From Rikenellaceae bacterium (GTDB lineage: Bacteria; Bacteroidota; Bacteroidia; Bacteroidales; Rikenellaceae): a stretch of DNA of 64,000 nt. The DNA is taken from contig SUZJ01000008.1 in assembly GCA_015059945.1 (NCBI GenBank), forward strand, positions 1 to 64,000. The letters are read 5' to 3'. Shown here in pieces: positions 34,856 to 42,713 of this stretch. The position numbers were made by a program, and so were the translations under genes. The notes beneath the pieces were generated by a model. The model saw nothing but the letters and a program-made list of their open reading frames with translations. It had not been told where the DNA came from and ran no database searches. Position 1 is the stretch's first letter, and each line of letters opens with the position of its first letter.

Positions 34856-36319
34856 CTACTCCTGCTGGGGATTGTTGCCACCACCTTTGGGGGCACCCTC
34901 ATTGCCAGAGCCACCCTCGCGATTGTGGCGGTTGTTATTGTTGCGACCACCTCGGTTATTGCCGTGACGGCCACCGCGATTGTTGCGGTGCCTATCGCCC
35001 TGCTGAGGTTTGTTCTCGCCTTTGGGCTTATCGCCACCCGCCTGCTGCTGGGGTTTTTCGGCCTTGTCGCTCTTGTCGGTTTTCTCTACTTTATCGGCCT
35101 TGGGTTGCTGCTCAGCCTGCTGCTCTTTGGCGCGCTGGTCGCCACCCTTGTTGTTCTTGTTTTTGCGTTTTTTGTTGCGCTTGGCCTTGTCGAAGCGGGT
35201 GATGCTGTCCTCGCCAATGACGTTTACGTAGGTGGGCTCATCGCCAGTGACATCCACCACCGTATCGGAGGTAATCTTCTCGGGCTTCTTGCCCTCGGCG
35301 TTCAGGCGCATAATCTCCCTCACCCTGCCAATCGACAGAGTAACCAGACCTGCCATCGAGCCGGGCTGGGTACTAAAACTCATTGTGCGGGCCAAGATAT
35401 CGTTCTTGACGTGGAAGTAGTCGGCATCCAGAGCCTGCAAGGGGCCATTCAGACGTGGGAACTCCTTGCGAGCGTCGATGTAGTCGTCGAGCTCGTAGGT
35501 CAGACAGCATTTAAGCTTGCTGCACTGGCCAGCCAACTTCTGGGGGTTGAGCGAGAGGTCCTGAGTACGGGCAGCGTTGGTCGTTACCGAGTTGAAGCTG
35601 CTAATCCACGATGCGCAGCACAACTGGCGACCACAAGCACCCAGACCACCAATGCGGCCGGCCTCTTGACGTGCACCAATCTGCTTCATCTCAATACGGA
35701 TGCGGAACTGGTCGGCAAAGACCTTTATCAGCTCGCGGAAGTCTACCCTCTCGTCGGCAATGTAGTAGAAGATGGCCTTGATGCCGTCGCCCTGGAACTC
35801 CACGTCGCCAATCTTCATATCCAACCCCATATCGGCTGCAATCTGGCGCGAGCGAATCATCACCTCGTGCTCGCGGCCCACAGCCTCGTGCCACTTCTCT
35901 ATGTCGTAGGGCCTTGCCTTGCGGTAGACCTTGCGGAATTCGCCATTCTGGGGATTGAAGCCCACACGCTTCATCTGCCTGGCGACCATATCGCCTGTGA
36001 GCGACACGATGCCAATATCGTGGCCGGGCGAAGCCTCAACAGCCACAATGTCGCCAATAGCCAACGGAAGGTTGTTCACATTGGCGTAGTAGCTGCGGTG
36101 GGTATTCTTAAACCTCACCTCCACAATGTCGGTGGGGCCATTATCGGGATAGGGGGCCAGCCAGTCGTACTCGTGCAGCTTGTAGCACCCCTCTTTGGCG
36201 GTTGCGCACATATCCTGCCCCTCGCAGTGGCAGAACTCGCAGCCGTGGCCTATCGAAAGCTCGCATCGGCGGCTCTCGGGAACAATAGTTTCGTCTATGA
36301 TGATATTTGGTTCGTTCAT
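34856..36319 (-). CDS. ricT: RicT/PSP1-domain protein with RG-rich tail
   Basis: RicT-like proteins (PSP1 domain) belong to the Fe-S-containing RicT/RicA/RicF system that tunes RNase Y activity in Bacillus. This 487-residue protein has a Cys/His cluster near the N-terminus (CEFCHCEG, MCATAKEGC). The PSP1 core follows, with GIGGLGACGRQLCCASW and GQCSKLKCCLTYE. From about residue 350 there is a low-complexity tail: Lys/Asn, then Gln/Lys/Asp repeats, then NNRGGRHGNNRGG-like arginine-glycine runs. rny is encoded in the same window. The tail is likely RNA-binding; that is inference. Confidence 0.88.
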   Translation of the reverse strand: MNEPNIIIDETIVPESRRCELSIGHGCEFCHCEGQDMCATAKEGCYKLHEYDWLAPYPDNGPTDIVEVRFKNTHRSYYANVNNLPLAIGDIVAVEASPGHDIGIVSLTGDMVARQMKRVGFNPQNGEFRKVYRKARPYDIEKWHEAVGREHEVMIRSRQIAADMGLDMKIGDVEFQGDGIKAIFYYIADERVDFRELIKVFADQFRIRIEMKQIGARQEAGRIGGLGACGRQLCCASWISSFNSVTTNAARTQDLSLNPQKLAGQCSKLKCCLTYELDDYIDARKEFPRLNGPLQALDADYFHVKNDILARTMSFSTQPGSMAGLVTLSIGRVREIMRLNAEGKKPEKITSDTVVDVTGDEPTYVNVIGEDSITRFDKAKRNKKRKNKNNKGGDQRAKEQQAEQQPKADKVEKTDKSDKAEKPQQQAGGDKPKGENKPQQGDRHRNNRGGRHGNNRGGRNNNNRHNREGGSGNEGAPKGGGNNPQQE

Positions 36320-36339
36320 AACAAAATCGTTTTAACCTA

Positions 36340-36347
36340 CAAAGATA
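36340..36347 (-). promoter_or_regulatory. -7 promoter box for ricT-gldH
   Basis: The minus strand reads TATCTTTG, about 20 bp before the ricT ATG at 36319. The position expected for a -33 element lies inside the heptamer array at 36356-36397. Confidence 0.5.
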
Positions 36348-36355
36348 CATTATTA

Positions 36356-36397
36356 AATTGAGAATTGGGAATTGAGAATTGATAATTTTCAATTTCT
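36356..36397. repeat. Heptamer array, unit AATTGAG, 6 copies
   Basis: Six 7-bp units (AATTGAG, AATTGGG, AATTGAT and variants) lie between the divergent ricT and GH28 promoters. Confidence 0.75.
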
Positions 36398-36447
36398 CTA
36401 TGTTTTTTCCGCAAAACGGCTCTTACCACTGCGACAAATAGCTCCAC

Positions 36448-36480
36448 TTTGCAATTTTTCTAAAATTTATTTTACCTTTG
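36448..36480 (+). promoter_or_regulatory. Promoter for the GH28 gene, probably leaderless
   Basis: TTTG (36448-36451) and TACCTTTG (36473-36480) are 21 bp apart. The ATG at 36486 comes five bases after the -7 box, so the transcript should have almost no leader. Confidence 0.75.
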
Positions 36481-36485
36481 GGGAT

Positions 36486-37895
36486 ATGAAACGATTTATC
36501 ACCCTCGCACTCGTTTTTGCGGCCTCGATTTTGGCCCTCGGTGCACAGCAAACAGCAGACTCCTACAACCACTATTACACCAACCTGCCCGTAGAGATTG
36601 AGGCCCCCACCCTGGCCACCTTTCCCGACAACAGCGTCGTACTGACCGACTTTGGCGGCGTAGGCAACGGCTTGGAGCTCAACACCGAGCCCTTCCGCAA
36701 GGCCATCAGTGCCCTCGAAAAGCTCGGCGGCGGCCACCTTGTTGTCCCCGCAGGCATCTGGCTCACAGGCCCTATCTCGCTCAAAGACAACATCGATCTT
36801 CACCTCGAGAGGGGTGCTGTAATCGTGGCCACCCACGACCGTTCGCAGCACCTGAAAGGCTCCAAACCCACAACCCTCATCAGCGCCAGCAAGCGCACCA
36901 ACGTAGCTATCACCGGTGAGGGTACCATCGACGGCAATGGCCACTGGTGGCGAGCCGTCAAGCGCGACAAGGTGAGCGACACCGAGTGGAAACGTTTCCT
37001 CGCTATGGGCGGCACCGTCAGCGACGACGGCAAGCTGTGGTATCCCTACGACCTGCACCACTCGGCCAACATTGCCGACAGCCCCGAGGCACAGGAGAAA
37101 TTGCGTACCCATCTGGTACGCTTCACCGACTGCAACCAGGTGTTAGTCAGTGGCGTAACCCTGCAAAACGCACCCAAATTCCACCTCATACCTACCCGTT
37201 GCACCAATGTGGTAATTGACGGAGTGACTGTGCGCTGCCCCTGGAACGCCCAAAATGGCGACGGCATAGATTTGAGCAGTTGTCGCAAGGTGCTGGTAGT
37301 AAACAACACCGTTGATGTTGGCGACGACGGTATCTGTATGAAGGCAGGAGCTGGCGAGAGTGGTGTTAAGTATGGCCCCTGCGAGAACATACTCATACAA
37401 GACAATACCGTCTATCACGCCCACGGAGGCTTTGTTATTGGCTCGGAATTTTCGGGCGGTATGCGCAACATTGTGGTGCGCGACAACCTCTTTTCGGGCA
37501 CCGATACGGGCTTGCGCTTCAAGAGTGGCGTGGGCCGAGGCGGCAAGTGCGAAGGGCTATATATCAGCAACATAGTTATGACCGACATTGTTGGCGAGGC
37601 TATAGTTTTTGAGTGCACATATCAAGATAAGGCCGTAGGTGCCAAGGTCAAGGACCAAGCCGAGATGTTGAAGGCGGCACCCTTTGCGCCCGAGTTTTGC
37701 GACATCCACATCAGCGACGTTGTGTGCCGTGGTTGCGCTACGGCAATCGAGGCTGCGGGCATCCCCTCGCTGCGCACCATCTACGACGTAGAGGTCAGCG
37801 ACTCGGTCTTCTTCTACCACCAGAGCGCCACCGCCATCGACGACCACTCGGAGATTACGACCACCAACTGCACGTTTGCAACCTTTGAGAATTGA
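36486..37895 (+). CDS. Glycoside hydrolase family 28 (polygalacturonase-like)
   Basis: The 469-residue exported enzyme (signal MKRFITLALVFAASILALGA) should cleave pectic galacturonan or a related uronate glycan in the periplasm or at the surface. The right-handed beta-helix carries the GH28 catalytic set: NGDGIDLSS, VGDDGICMKAG, AHGGFVIGSE and RFKSGVGRGG. These correspond to the NTD, GDD, GHG and RIK motifs. The second and third are slightly altered, as in the exo/rhamnogalacturonan branches. It stands alone, without SusCD-like genes. Its stop codon is inside a heptamer array. Confidence 0.9.
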   Translation: MKRFITLALVFAASILALGAQQTADSYNHYYTNLPVEIEAPTLATFPDNSVVLTDFGGVGNGLELNTEPFRKAISALEKLGGGHLVVPAGIWLTGPISLKDNIDLHLERGAVIVATHDRSQHLKGSKPTTLISASKRTNVAITGEGTIDGNGHWWRAVKRDKVSDTEWKRFLAMGGTVSDDGKLWYPYDLHHSANIADSPEAQEKLRTHLVRFTDCNQVLVSGVTLQNAPKFHLIPTRCTNVVIDGVTVRCPWNAQNGDGIDLSSCRKVLVVNNTVDVGDDGICMKAGAGESGVKYGPCENILIQDNTVYHAHGGFVIGSEFSGGMRNIVVRDNLFSGTDTGLRFKSGVGRGGKCEGLYISNIVMTDIVGEAIVFECTYQDKAVGAKVKDQAEMLKAAPFAPEFCDIHISDVVCRGCATAIEAAGIPSLRTIYDVEVSDSVFFYHQSATAIDDHSEITTTNCTFATFEN

Positions 37896-37916
37896 GAGTT
37901 GAAAGTTGAAAATTAA
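37889..37916. repeat. Heptamer array overlapping the GH28 stop codon
   Basis: GAATTGA, GAGTTGA, AAGTTGA and AAATTAA are 7-bp units; the TGA stop (37893-37895) is the last part of the first. Confidence 0.7.
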
Positions 37917-37925
37917 CACACGCCC

Positions 37926-38082
37926 CCGCCCTTCGGGCACCCCCTCTAACTTAGAGGGGGAATGTGCGCGAGGACGCGCACGCAATTTCGACCACCCCTC
38001 GGCCCTAATGGGCCACTCCCCTGTCGTAGGGGAGATTTCAAAACACTCCTCCCCTAAGTTAGGGGAGGTGCCCCAACGGGGC
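37926..38082. repeat. Cluster of seven hairpins in 157 bp
   Basis: In order: GCCC-TTC-GGGC (37928-37938); CCCCCTCTAA with its complement (37940-37960); GTGCGCG-AGGA-CGCGCAC (37964-37981); GGCCC-TAAT-GGGCC (38001-38014); CTCCCCT-GTCGT-AGGGGAG (38016-38034); CCTCCCCTAA with its complement (38048-38068); and GCCCC-AAC-GGGGC (38070-38082). The last two, with the following AGGGGTCTGTC, are the left part of composite module B. No gene was seen here. Confidence 0.85.
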
Positions 38083-38096
38083 GGAGGGGTCTGTCA

Positions 38097-38124
38097 GGCG
38101 CTCGACGTTAGACGTCAGACACAA
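38097..38124. repeat. Composite module B, heptamer part
   Basis: Four units of the GACGTTA type (GGCGCTC, GACGTTA, GACGTCA, GACACAA) link the hairpin pair to the A/T-capped element, as in module A. Confidence 0.75.
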
Positions 38125-38251
38125 AAAAAACGCAAATAATTAGGCGAGTACAAGGCGCACAAGAAAACGCCCTCCGCAGTTTACTTTGACGTAAATGAGG
38201 AGGGCGTTTATCGCAGTGCAACGACGTAATCGTCAATTATTTGCGTTTTTT
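38125..38251 (-). ncRNA. Composite module B, A/T-capped structured element at a ligase 3' end
   Basis: Perfect 17-bp outer arms (38125-38141 and 38235-38251) close the element. Inside are an 11-bp stem (38165-38175 with 38199-38209), a hairpin TTTAC-TTTGAC-GTAAA flanked by GCAG and TGAGGA, and GACG-TAAT-CGTC. GGCGAGT, CCGCAG, TGAGGA and TATCGnAGTGC are shared with module A in the same order, while the stems differ in sequence but still pair. The outer arm covers part of the ligase stop codon (38250-38252). Confidence 0.55.
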
Positions 38252-39860
38252 ATTTGTCGCGTTTGTAGAGGAATCGCTTAATCTTTTGTGTGGGGGTCTT
38301 TTCGAAACCATCTTTCTGCTCCTCGACCTGCGACACACGAGCAAACTTGCCTACACGGCTATTCACATACTCGCGAATCTCTTTCATCAGCTCGTCATAT
38401 TTGTTCGACACGTTGTCCTTGAACTCCGACAACGCCTCTTCGAGTTTTTCTTTATCAAGCGTTACCAATGCCACCAACGTACCTTTGTCGGCCACAACTA
38501 TCGACTCAGTAACCAGTCGGTGTGTATTGATAACGCTCTCTATCTCTTCGGGATATATATTCTCGCCGGTAGCGCCCACAATCATATTGTTGGCTCTACC
38601 TTTGATTACCAGATAGCCACTCTTCTTGTCAAAGACGCAGAGGTCTTTGGTGCGGAACCAACCATCCTCGGTGAACGCCTCGGCCGTAGCCTCGGGATTC
38701 TTGAAGTAACCCTCCATAACACAAGGAGTCTTTACGACCAGCTCGCCCTCGCCCGTTTCGAGATTTACATCAATCAGCTTGCCCTCGACCTCAACTGCGG
38801 GTTTACCGACCATTTGCAACTTGGTATCACGGGGAGCCGAGCCATAGATTAGGGGTGCTGTTTCGGTCAGGCCATAGCCGATAGCATAGGGGAAGTGGGC
38901 CTCACGCATAAAGCGCTCGGTCTCGCGGTCTACCTTGGCGCCACCGATGCCGAAGAAGTGTACACGGCCGCCAAAGAGTTTCTTCATAGCCACACCTGCA
39001 ATGCGGTGGAGCAGTCGTCGCATAAGGCCCTGCGAGTAGAGCCACGACATAAATTTGGTCTTGGTAAACTTGGCCTTCACCTGGCTGCGGTAGACTTTTT
39101 CCATAATCAGGGGCACCGACAGGATGATGGTGGGGCGCACGCCACGAAATGCGGGCATCAGCGCCGAGGCCGTAGGTGGACGGTCGAGATATACCACCTG
39201 TGCACCGTAGGCCAAGGGTAGCAGCAGGCCCAGCGAGCACTCATAGGTGTGTGCCAGGGGCAGGATGCTCAAGAATACATCTTTCTCATCGACATACTGC
39301 ATCGAGAAGCAGAGGTAGACCTGGGTAGCCAGGGCGTAGTGGGTGAGCATAACGCCTTTGGGGGTAGAGGTGGTACCCGAGGTATAGATAATTGCGGCCA
39401 GGTCTTTGGGCTCGGGCACTTTGATTTCGCCCTTGTCGGTACAGGTCTGGCTGATTACGCCCAGGTTCTTGGTGCGGATAACCACATTCATCGAGTTGAC
39501 GGTGGCCTCCGACAGCTTGGTGTAGAGCTTGTCGCTCACACAGAGCGCCTTTGCCTCGGAGTGGGCAATAATTTTGTCGAGCTCGGGACCCGAGAAGTCG
39601 GGCAAGATGGGTACAATAACCATACCTGCGCAGGTAGCCGCGAAATAGCATACACCCCAGTTGGGCATACTGCCACTCAGTAGGGCCACCTTGTCGCCGG
39701 GCCTCAGGCCGCTATCGACGAGCAGTTGCTGGACATACTTTACCCTCTCGCCAAACTCGCTGTAGGTCATACTCTCGCGCTCGAACATCGACAGGGCGGT
39801 ATTCTTGGCGAACTGCTTGACGCTATTATCGAATAGTTGTTTTAGTGTCTGAAATCTCAT
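38250..39860 (-). CDS. AMP-binding (long-chain acyl-CoA ligase-like) enzyme, first of two
   Basis: The 536-residue ANL-family enzyme has the ATP loop IYTSGTTSTPKG (~175-186), the A5 motif GYGLTETAPL, the D-containing hinge WFRTKDLC, and the C-terminal lysine region FEKTPTQKIKRFLY. It should activate a fatty or other carboxylic acid as an acyl-adenylate. A second enzyme of similar layout and the same C-terminal motif is at 54960-56624. The substrate is unknown. The gene has its own -7 box at 39937-39944 with a leader of about 70 nt. Its stop codon lies in the arm of structured element B. Confidence 0.88.
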   Translation of the reverse strand: MRFQTLKQLFDNSVKQFAKNTALSMFERESMTYSEFGERVKYVQQLLVDSGLRPGDKVALLSGSMPNWGVCYFAATCAGMVIVPILPDFSGPELDKIIAHSEAKALCVSDKLYTKLSEATVNSMNVVIRTKNLGVISQTCTDKGEIKVPEPKDLAAIIYTSGTTSTPKGVMLTHYALATQVYLCFSMQYVDEKDVFLSILPLAHTYECSLGLLLPLAYGAQVVYLDRPPTASALMPAFRGVRPTIILSVPLIMEKVYRSQVKAKFTKTKFMSWLYSQGLMRRLLHRIAGVAMKKLFGGRVHFFGIGGAKVDRETERFMREAHFPYAIGYGLTETAPLIYGSAPRDTKLQMVGKPAVEVEGKLIDVNLETGEGELVVKTPCVMEGYFKNPEATAEAFTEDGWFRTKDLCVFDKKSGYLVIKGRANNMIVGATGENIYPEEIESVINTHRLVTESIVVADKGTLVALVTLDKEKLEEALSEFKDNVSNKYDELMKEIREYVNSRVGKFARVSQVEEQKDGFEKTPTQKIKRFLYKRDK

Positions 39861-39879
39861 TTGTTTCGGAAAAAATTTC

Positions 39880-39887
39880 TACCTTTG
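39880..39887 (+). promoter_or_regulatory. -7 promoter box for queG
   Basis: TACCTTTG matches the consensus. Transcription near 39893 would give a leader of about 97 nt that is antisense to part of the leader of the neighbouring ligase transcript. The TTTG at 39860-39863 is only 16 bp upstream. Confidence 0.4.
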
Positions 39888-39936
39888 GTTGGCTGTTTAT
39901 AGTGTGTTGCTTGTGTGTGTTTGCAAAAACTTTGCG

Positions 39937-39944
39937 CAAAGGTA
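39937..39944 (-). promoter_or_regulatory. -7 promoter box for the ligase at 38250-39860
   Basis: The minus strand reads TACCTTTG, about 77 bp before the ATG at 39860. TTTG (39971-39968) is 23 bp upstream. Confidence 0.5.
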
Positions 39945-39989
39945 AACCTTGCACCAAATAATTTTCACAAATATACAAATTTCTTTGGG

Positions 39990-40880
39990 ATGTTCAAAAT
40001 GGAAAAAATATCTGCCTCAATGTCCAAATGTGGATTTGATGCTTGGGGTGTGGTGCGCATCGAGGGTGGTTTGCTCTCCGATGCCAAAAGCCATTTTGAG
40101 CAGTGGTTGGCCGAGGGCAATGGCGAGGGGCTCGACTACCTGGGGCGCAATGTCGAAAAACGGTTTGCCCCCGAGCTGCTTTTCGAGGGGGCCAAGACGG
40201 TTATTGTGGGTGCCGTAAGCTACAAAAACGACCTTTCGATGGGCTACGGGGCCGATTTCGGTGCCAAGATTGCATCCTACGCCCACGCCACCGACTACCA
40301 CACCGTAATAAAGGATATGTTGCACCAAGTGGCTGCCGAACTGGGCCTTACCAACCCTCGCGACTACAAGGTGTGTGTAGATAGTGTGCCACTGGCCGAG
40401 AAGAGCCTGGCCCGATTGGCAGGCATAGGTTGGCAGGGGCGCAACTCACTGATTATAAGTCCTTCGCTCGGCTCATTCATCCACTTGGGCGAGCTCATAG
40501 TGCGCCACGAGGTAGATACATACAGCACCCCGCTCGGAAAAGACGGATGCGTAGGATGCAAACGCTGTTTGCTACGATGCCCAACGGGCGCAATTAACCC
40601 AAATCGCACCATAAACGCCACCCTCTGCATATCAAATCGCACCATCGAGCAGGGCCAATCGGATTTCGATTCGCACGGCTGGATTTTTGGCTGCGACGAG
40701 TGTCAGAGTTGCTGTCCGCACAACTCGGTGGCCCCTCTGGCGGTAAATCCACGCCTGCAACCCACCTTCAATCCCCTCGACTACGACCGCCACTTTTGGG
40801 ACACCCTTGCGCCCGAGGAGGCACAAAAACAGTTTGGTCACACCGCCATTGCGAGGAAATTTCGGAAAATTGCGAAATAG
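39990..40880 (+). CDS. queG: Epoxyqueuosine reductase QueG
   Basis: QueG reduces epoxyqueuosine to queuosine in tRNA, using cobalamin and two [4Fe-4S] clusters. The protein of about 296 residues has both ferredoxin-type motifs (CVGCKRCLLRCP and CDECQSCCPHN). The catalytic aspartate is probably in VCVDSVPLAEK, in the conserved core KSLARLAGIGWQGRNS. The start is either 39990 (MFKMEK) or 39999 (MEKISA); both are plausible. It is shorter than E. coli QueG, lacking the C-terminal HEAT extension, as is common in this group. It depends on cobalamin, like the mutase encoded nearby. Confidence 0.93.
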   Translation: MFKMEKISASMSKCGFDAWGVVRIEGGLLSDAKSHFEQWLAEGNGEGLDYLGRNVEKRFAPELLFEGAKTVIVGAVSYKNDLSMGYGADFGAKIASYAHATDYHTVIKDMLHQVAAELGLTNPRDYKVCVDSVPLAEKSLARLAGIGWQGRNSLIISPSLGSFIHLGELIVRHEVDTYSTPLGKDGCVGCKRCLLRCPTGAINPNRTINATLCISNRTIEQGQSDFDSHGWIFGCDECQSCCPHNSVAPLAVNPRLQPTFNPLDYDRHFWDTLAPEEAQKQFGHTAIARKFRKIAK

Positions 40881-40884
40881 GTAG

Positions 40885-40892
40885 TATCTTTG
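40885..40892 (+). promoter_or_regulatory. -7 promoter box for the Sel1-repeat gene
   Basis: TATCTTTG lies 4 bp after the queG stop, with a leader of about 38 nt to the ATG at 40937. Confidence 0.45.
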
Positions 40893-40936
40893 CCGAAAGT
40901 AAGAAGTTTATATACAAACCAAAAAACAGACAGACT

Positions 40937-41560
40937 ATGACAATCGACGAGAAAAATAGAGGTCAGGTAACCCCCGAGCAGATGTACCAGCTGGGCAACT
41001 GCTACTACCACGGCGAAAACGGCTTTGCCAAAGACAGGGCCGAGGCTTACTTTTGGTGGCGCAAGGCTGCCGAGCAGGGTGTTGTAAAGGCACAGGTCCT
41101 CTTGGGCCACCTCTACAATGATGGCACCATTGTGCAGCAGAATTACAACGAGGCCTACTGGTGGTGGGAAAAAGCGGCCGAAAGCGGCGACCTTGAGGCC
41201 CTGCACCAGATTGGCTGGTGCTATGCCGAGGGCCACGGAGTAGAGGCCAACCTTGCGACCGCAGTTAAGTACTACCACCACTGCGCCAAGAACGGTTTTA
41301 CTATGTCGCAGCTAAATCTGGCCAACTGCTACCTCGAAAGCAGGGGCGTTGAGAAAAATGTAAACGAGGCCTACTACTGGTGGCTCAAAGCTGCCGAGCA
41401 GGGCGACGCACAGGCACAGTTCAACGTGGCTGTGTGCTATCTGAAAGGTATTGCCGTCGAGAAGAACACCCAAGAGGCCACCAAGTGGTTACGCGAGGCC
41501 GCCAAAAAGGGATATGCCGACGCACAGGAGTACCTCAAAAAACACAACATCGAGTGGTAA
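40937..41560 (+). CDS. Sel1-like (SLR) repeat protein
   Basis: The 207-residue protein consists of about five Sel1-like repeats of ~36 residues (e.g. LGNCYYHGENGFAKDRAEA, AYWWWEKAAESGDLEALH). Each has the AxxxGxxxAxxxL pattern and aromatic WWxKAA helices. There is no signal peptide, so it is probably cytoplasmic and works by protein-protein contacts. The partner is unknown. The start at 40937 is preceded by a -7 box; upstream residues in the same frame belong to the queG region in another frame. ftsY follows after 44 bp. Confidence 0.85.
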   Translation: MTIDEKNRGQVTPEQMYQLGNCYYHGENGFAKDRAEAYFWWRKAAEQGVVKAQVLLGHLYNDGTIVQQNYNEAYWWWEKAAESGDLEALHQIGWCYAEGHGVEANLATAVKYYHHCAKNGFTMSQLNLANCYLESRGVEKNVNEAYYWWLKAAEQGDAQAQFNVAVCYLKGIAVEKNTQEATKWLREAAKKGYADAQEYLKKHNIEW

Positions 41561-41604
41561 CGCAAAGCCACCCGTAGAAAAACCACAGACACAAAAAGAG
41601 AGAA

Positions 41605-42678
41605 ATGGCACTTTTTGATATTTTCAGACGTAAGAAGGCCGAGCCCGCCGCCACCGATCAGGCTCAGCCACAGCAACCCACAACCAACACCGAGCAGCAC
41701 ACTACCACCCCAGCCGAGGAGGCTACTCCTGCACCACAGGAGCCCTCGTCGCAGGAGGAGGTTACGCGCGGATTGGCCAAGACCAAAGAGGGTTTCTTTG
41801 GCAAGCTGGCCCGAGCCGTAGCTGGTCGCTCGCAGGTAGATGCCGAGGTGCTCGACGAGTTGGAGGAGGTACTGATTACCAGCGATGTGGGCGTAGAGAC
41901 CACCGTCAAGATTATCGAGAACATCGAGCGCAGGGTGGCCAAAGACAAATATATGAACACTGCCGAGCTGAACTCGATTTTGCGAGGTGAGATTGAGGCC
42001 CTGCTGCAAGAGTGCGAAGAGAAGAACAACAACTTCGGGCTGAACATCACCGAGGGTGTCCCCTATGTGGTGATGGTAGTGGGCGTAAATGGTGCGGGCA
42101 AGACCACCACCATCGGCAAGTTGGCCGCTCAGCTCAAAAAGGCGGGCAAGAAGGTCTACATCGGTGCTGCCGACACCTTCCGCGCAGCCGCCATCGACCA
42201 GTTGCAGGTGTGGGCCGATAGGGCCGGTGCTACGATGATTAGGCAGGATATGGGCTCGGACCCCGCATCGGTTGCCTTCGACACGCTCAAATCGGCTGTT
42301 GCAAACCAAGCCGACGTGGTACTGATTGACACCGCGGGCAGGTTGCACAACAAGATTGGACTGATGAACGAGCTCTCGAAAATCCGCAACGTGATGGCCA
42401 AGATTATTCCCGATGCGCCCCACGAGGTGATGTTGGTGCTCGACGGTTCGACGGGCCAGAACGCCTTTGAGCAGGCACGCCAATTCACAGCCGCCACACA
42501 GGTCAATTCGTTGGCTATCACCAAGCTCGACGGCACTGCCAAGGGTGGTGTGGTGATTGGCATCAGCGACCAATTCCAGATACCCGTACACTACATTGGC
42601 GTAGGCGAGGGCATAGACCAGCTGAAGGTCTTTGACCGCCACGAGTACGTAAACGCCCTCTTTGGCGAGAAGAAGTAG
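41605..42678 (+). CDS. ftsY: Signal recognition particle receptor FtsY
   Basis: FtsY docks SRP-ribosome complexes at the membrane through GTP-dependent pairing with Ffh. The 357-residue protein has an N-terminal membrane-binding segment (MALFDIFRRKK), a Pro/Glu/Thr-rich linker (~15-55), and the N domain. The G domain carries GVNGAGKTTT, DTFRAAA, DTAGR, TKLDGTAKGG and the closing GEGIDQLKVF. All G motifs are intact. It is followed by rimO after 35 bp, as in other Bacteroidetes. Confidence 0.97.
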   Translation: MALFDIFRRKKAEPAATDQAQPQQPTTNTEQHTTTPAEEATPAPQEPSSQEEVTRGLAKTKEGFFGKLARAVAGRSQVDAEVLDELEEVLITSDVGVETTVKIIENIERRVAKDKYMNTAELNSILRGEIEALLQECEEKNNNFGLNITEGVPYVVMVVGVNGAGKTTTIGKLAAQLKKAGKKVYIGAADTFRAAAIDQLQVWADRAGATMIRQDMGSDPASVAFDTLKSAVANQADVVLIDTAGRLHNKIGLMNELSKIRNVMAKIIPDAPHEVMLVLDGSTGQNAFEQARQFTAATQVNSLAITKLDGTAKGGVVIGISDQFQIPVHYIGVGEGIDQLKVFDRHEYVNALFGEKK

Positions 42679-42713
42679 CCCCCTACCCCAACCACAAGAA
42701 CAAAACTGACGCT

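Noticed and set aside
34634-36361. Plus-strand frame of about 575 codons opposite ricT and gldH
   Set aside because: Its composition is low-complexity and hydrophobic from reading the RG-rich tail backwards; ricT has the conserved cysteine core.
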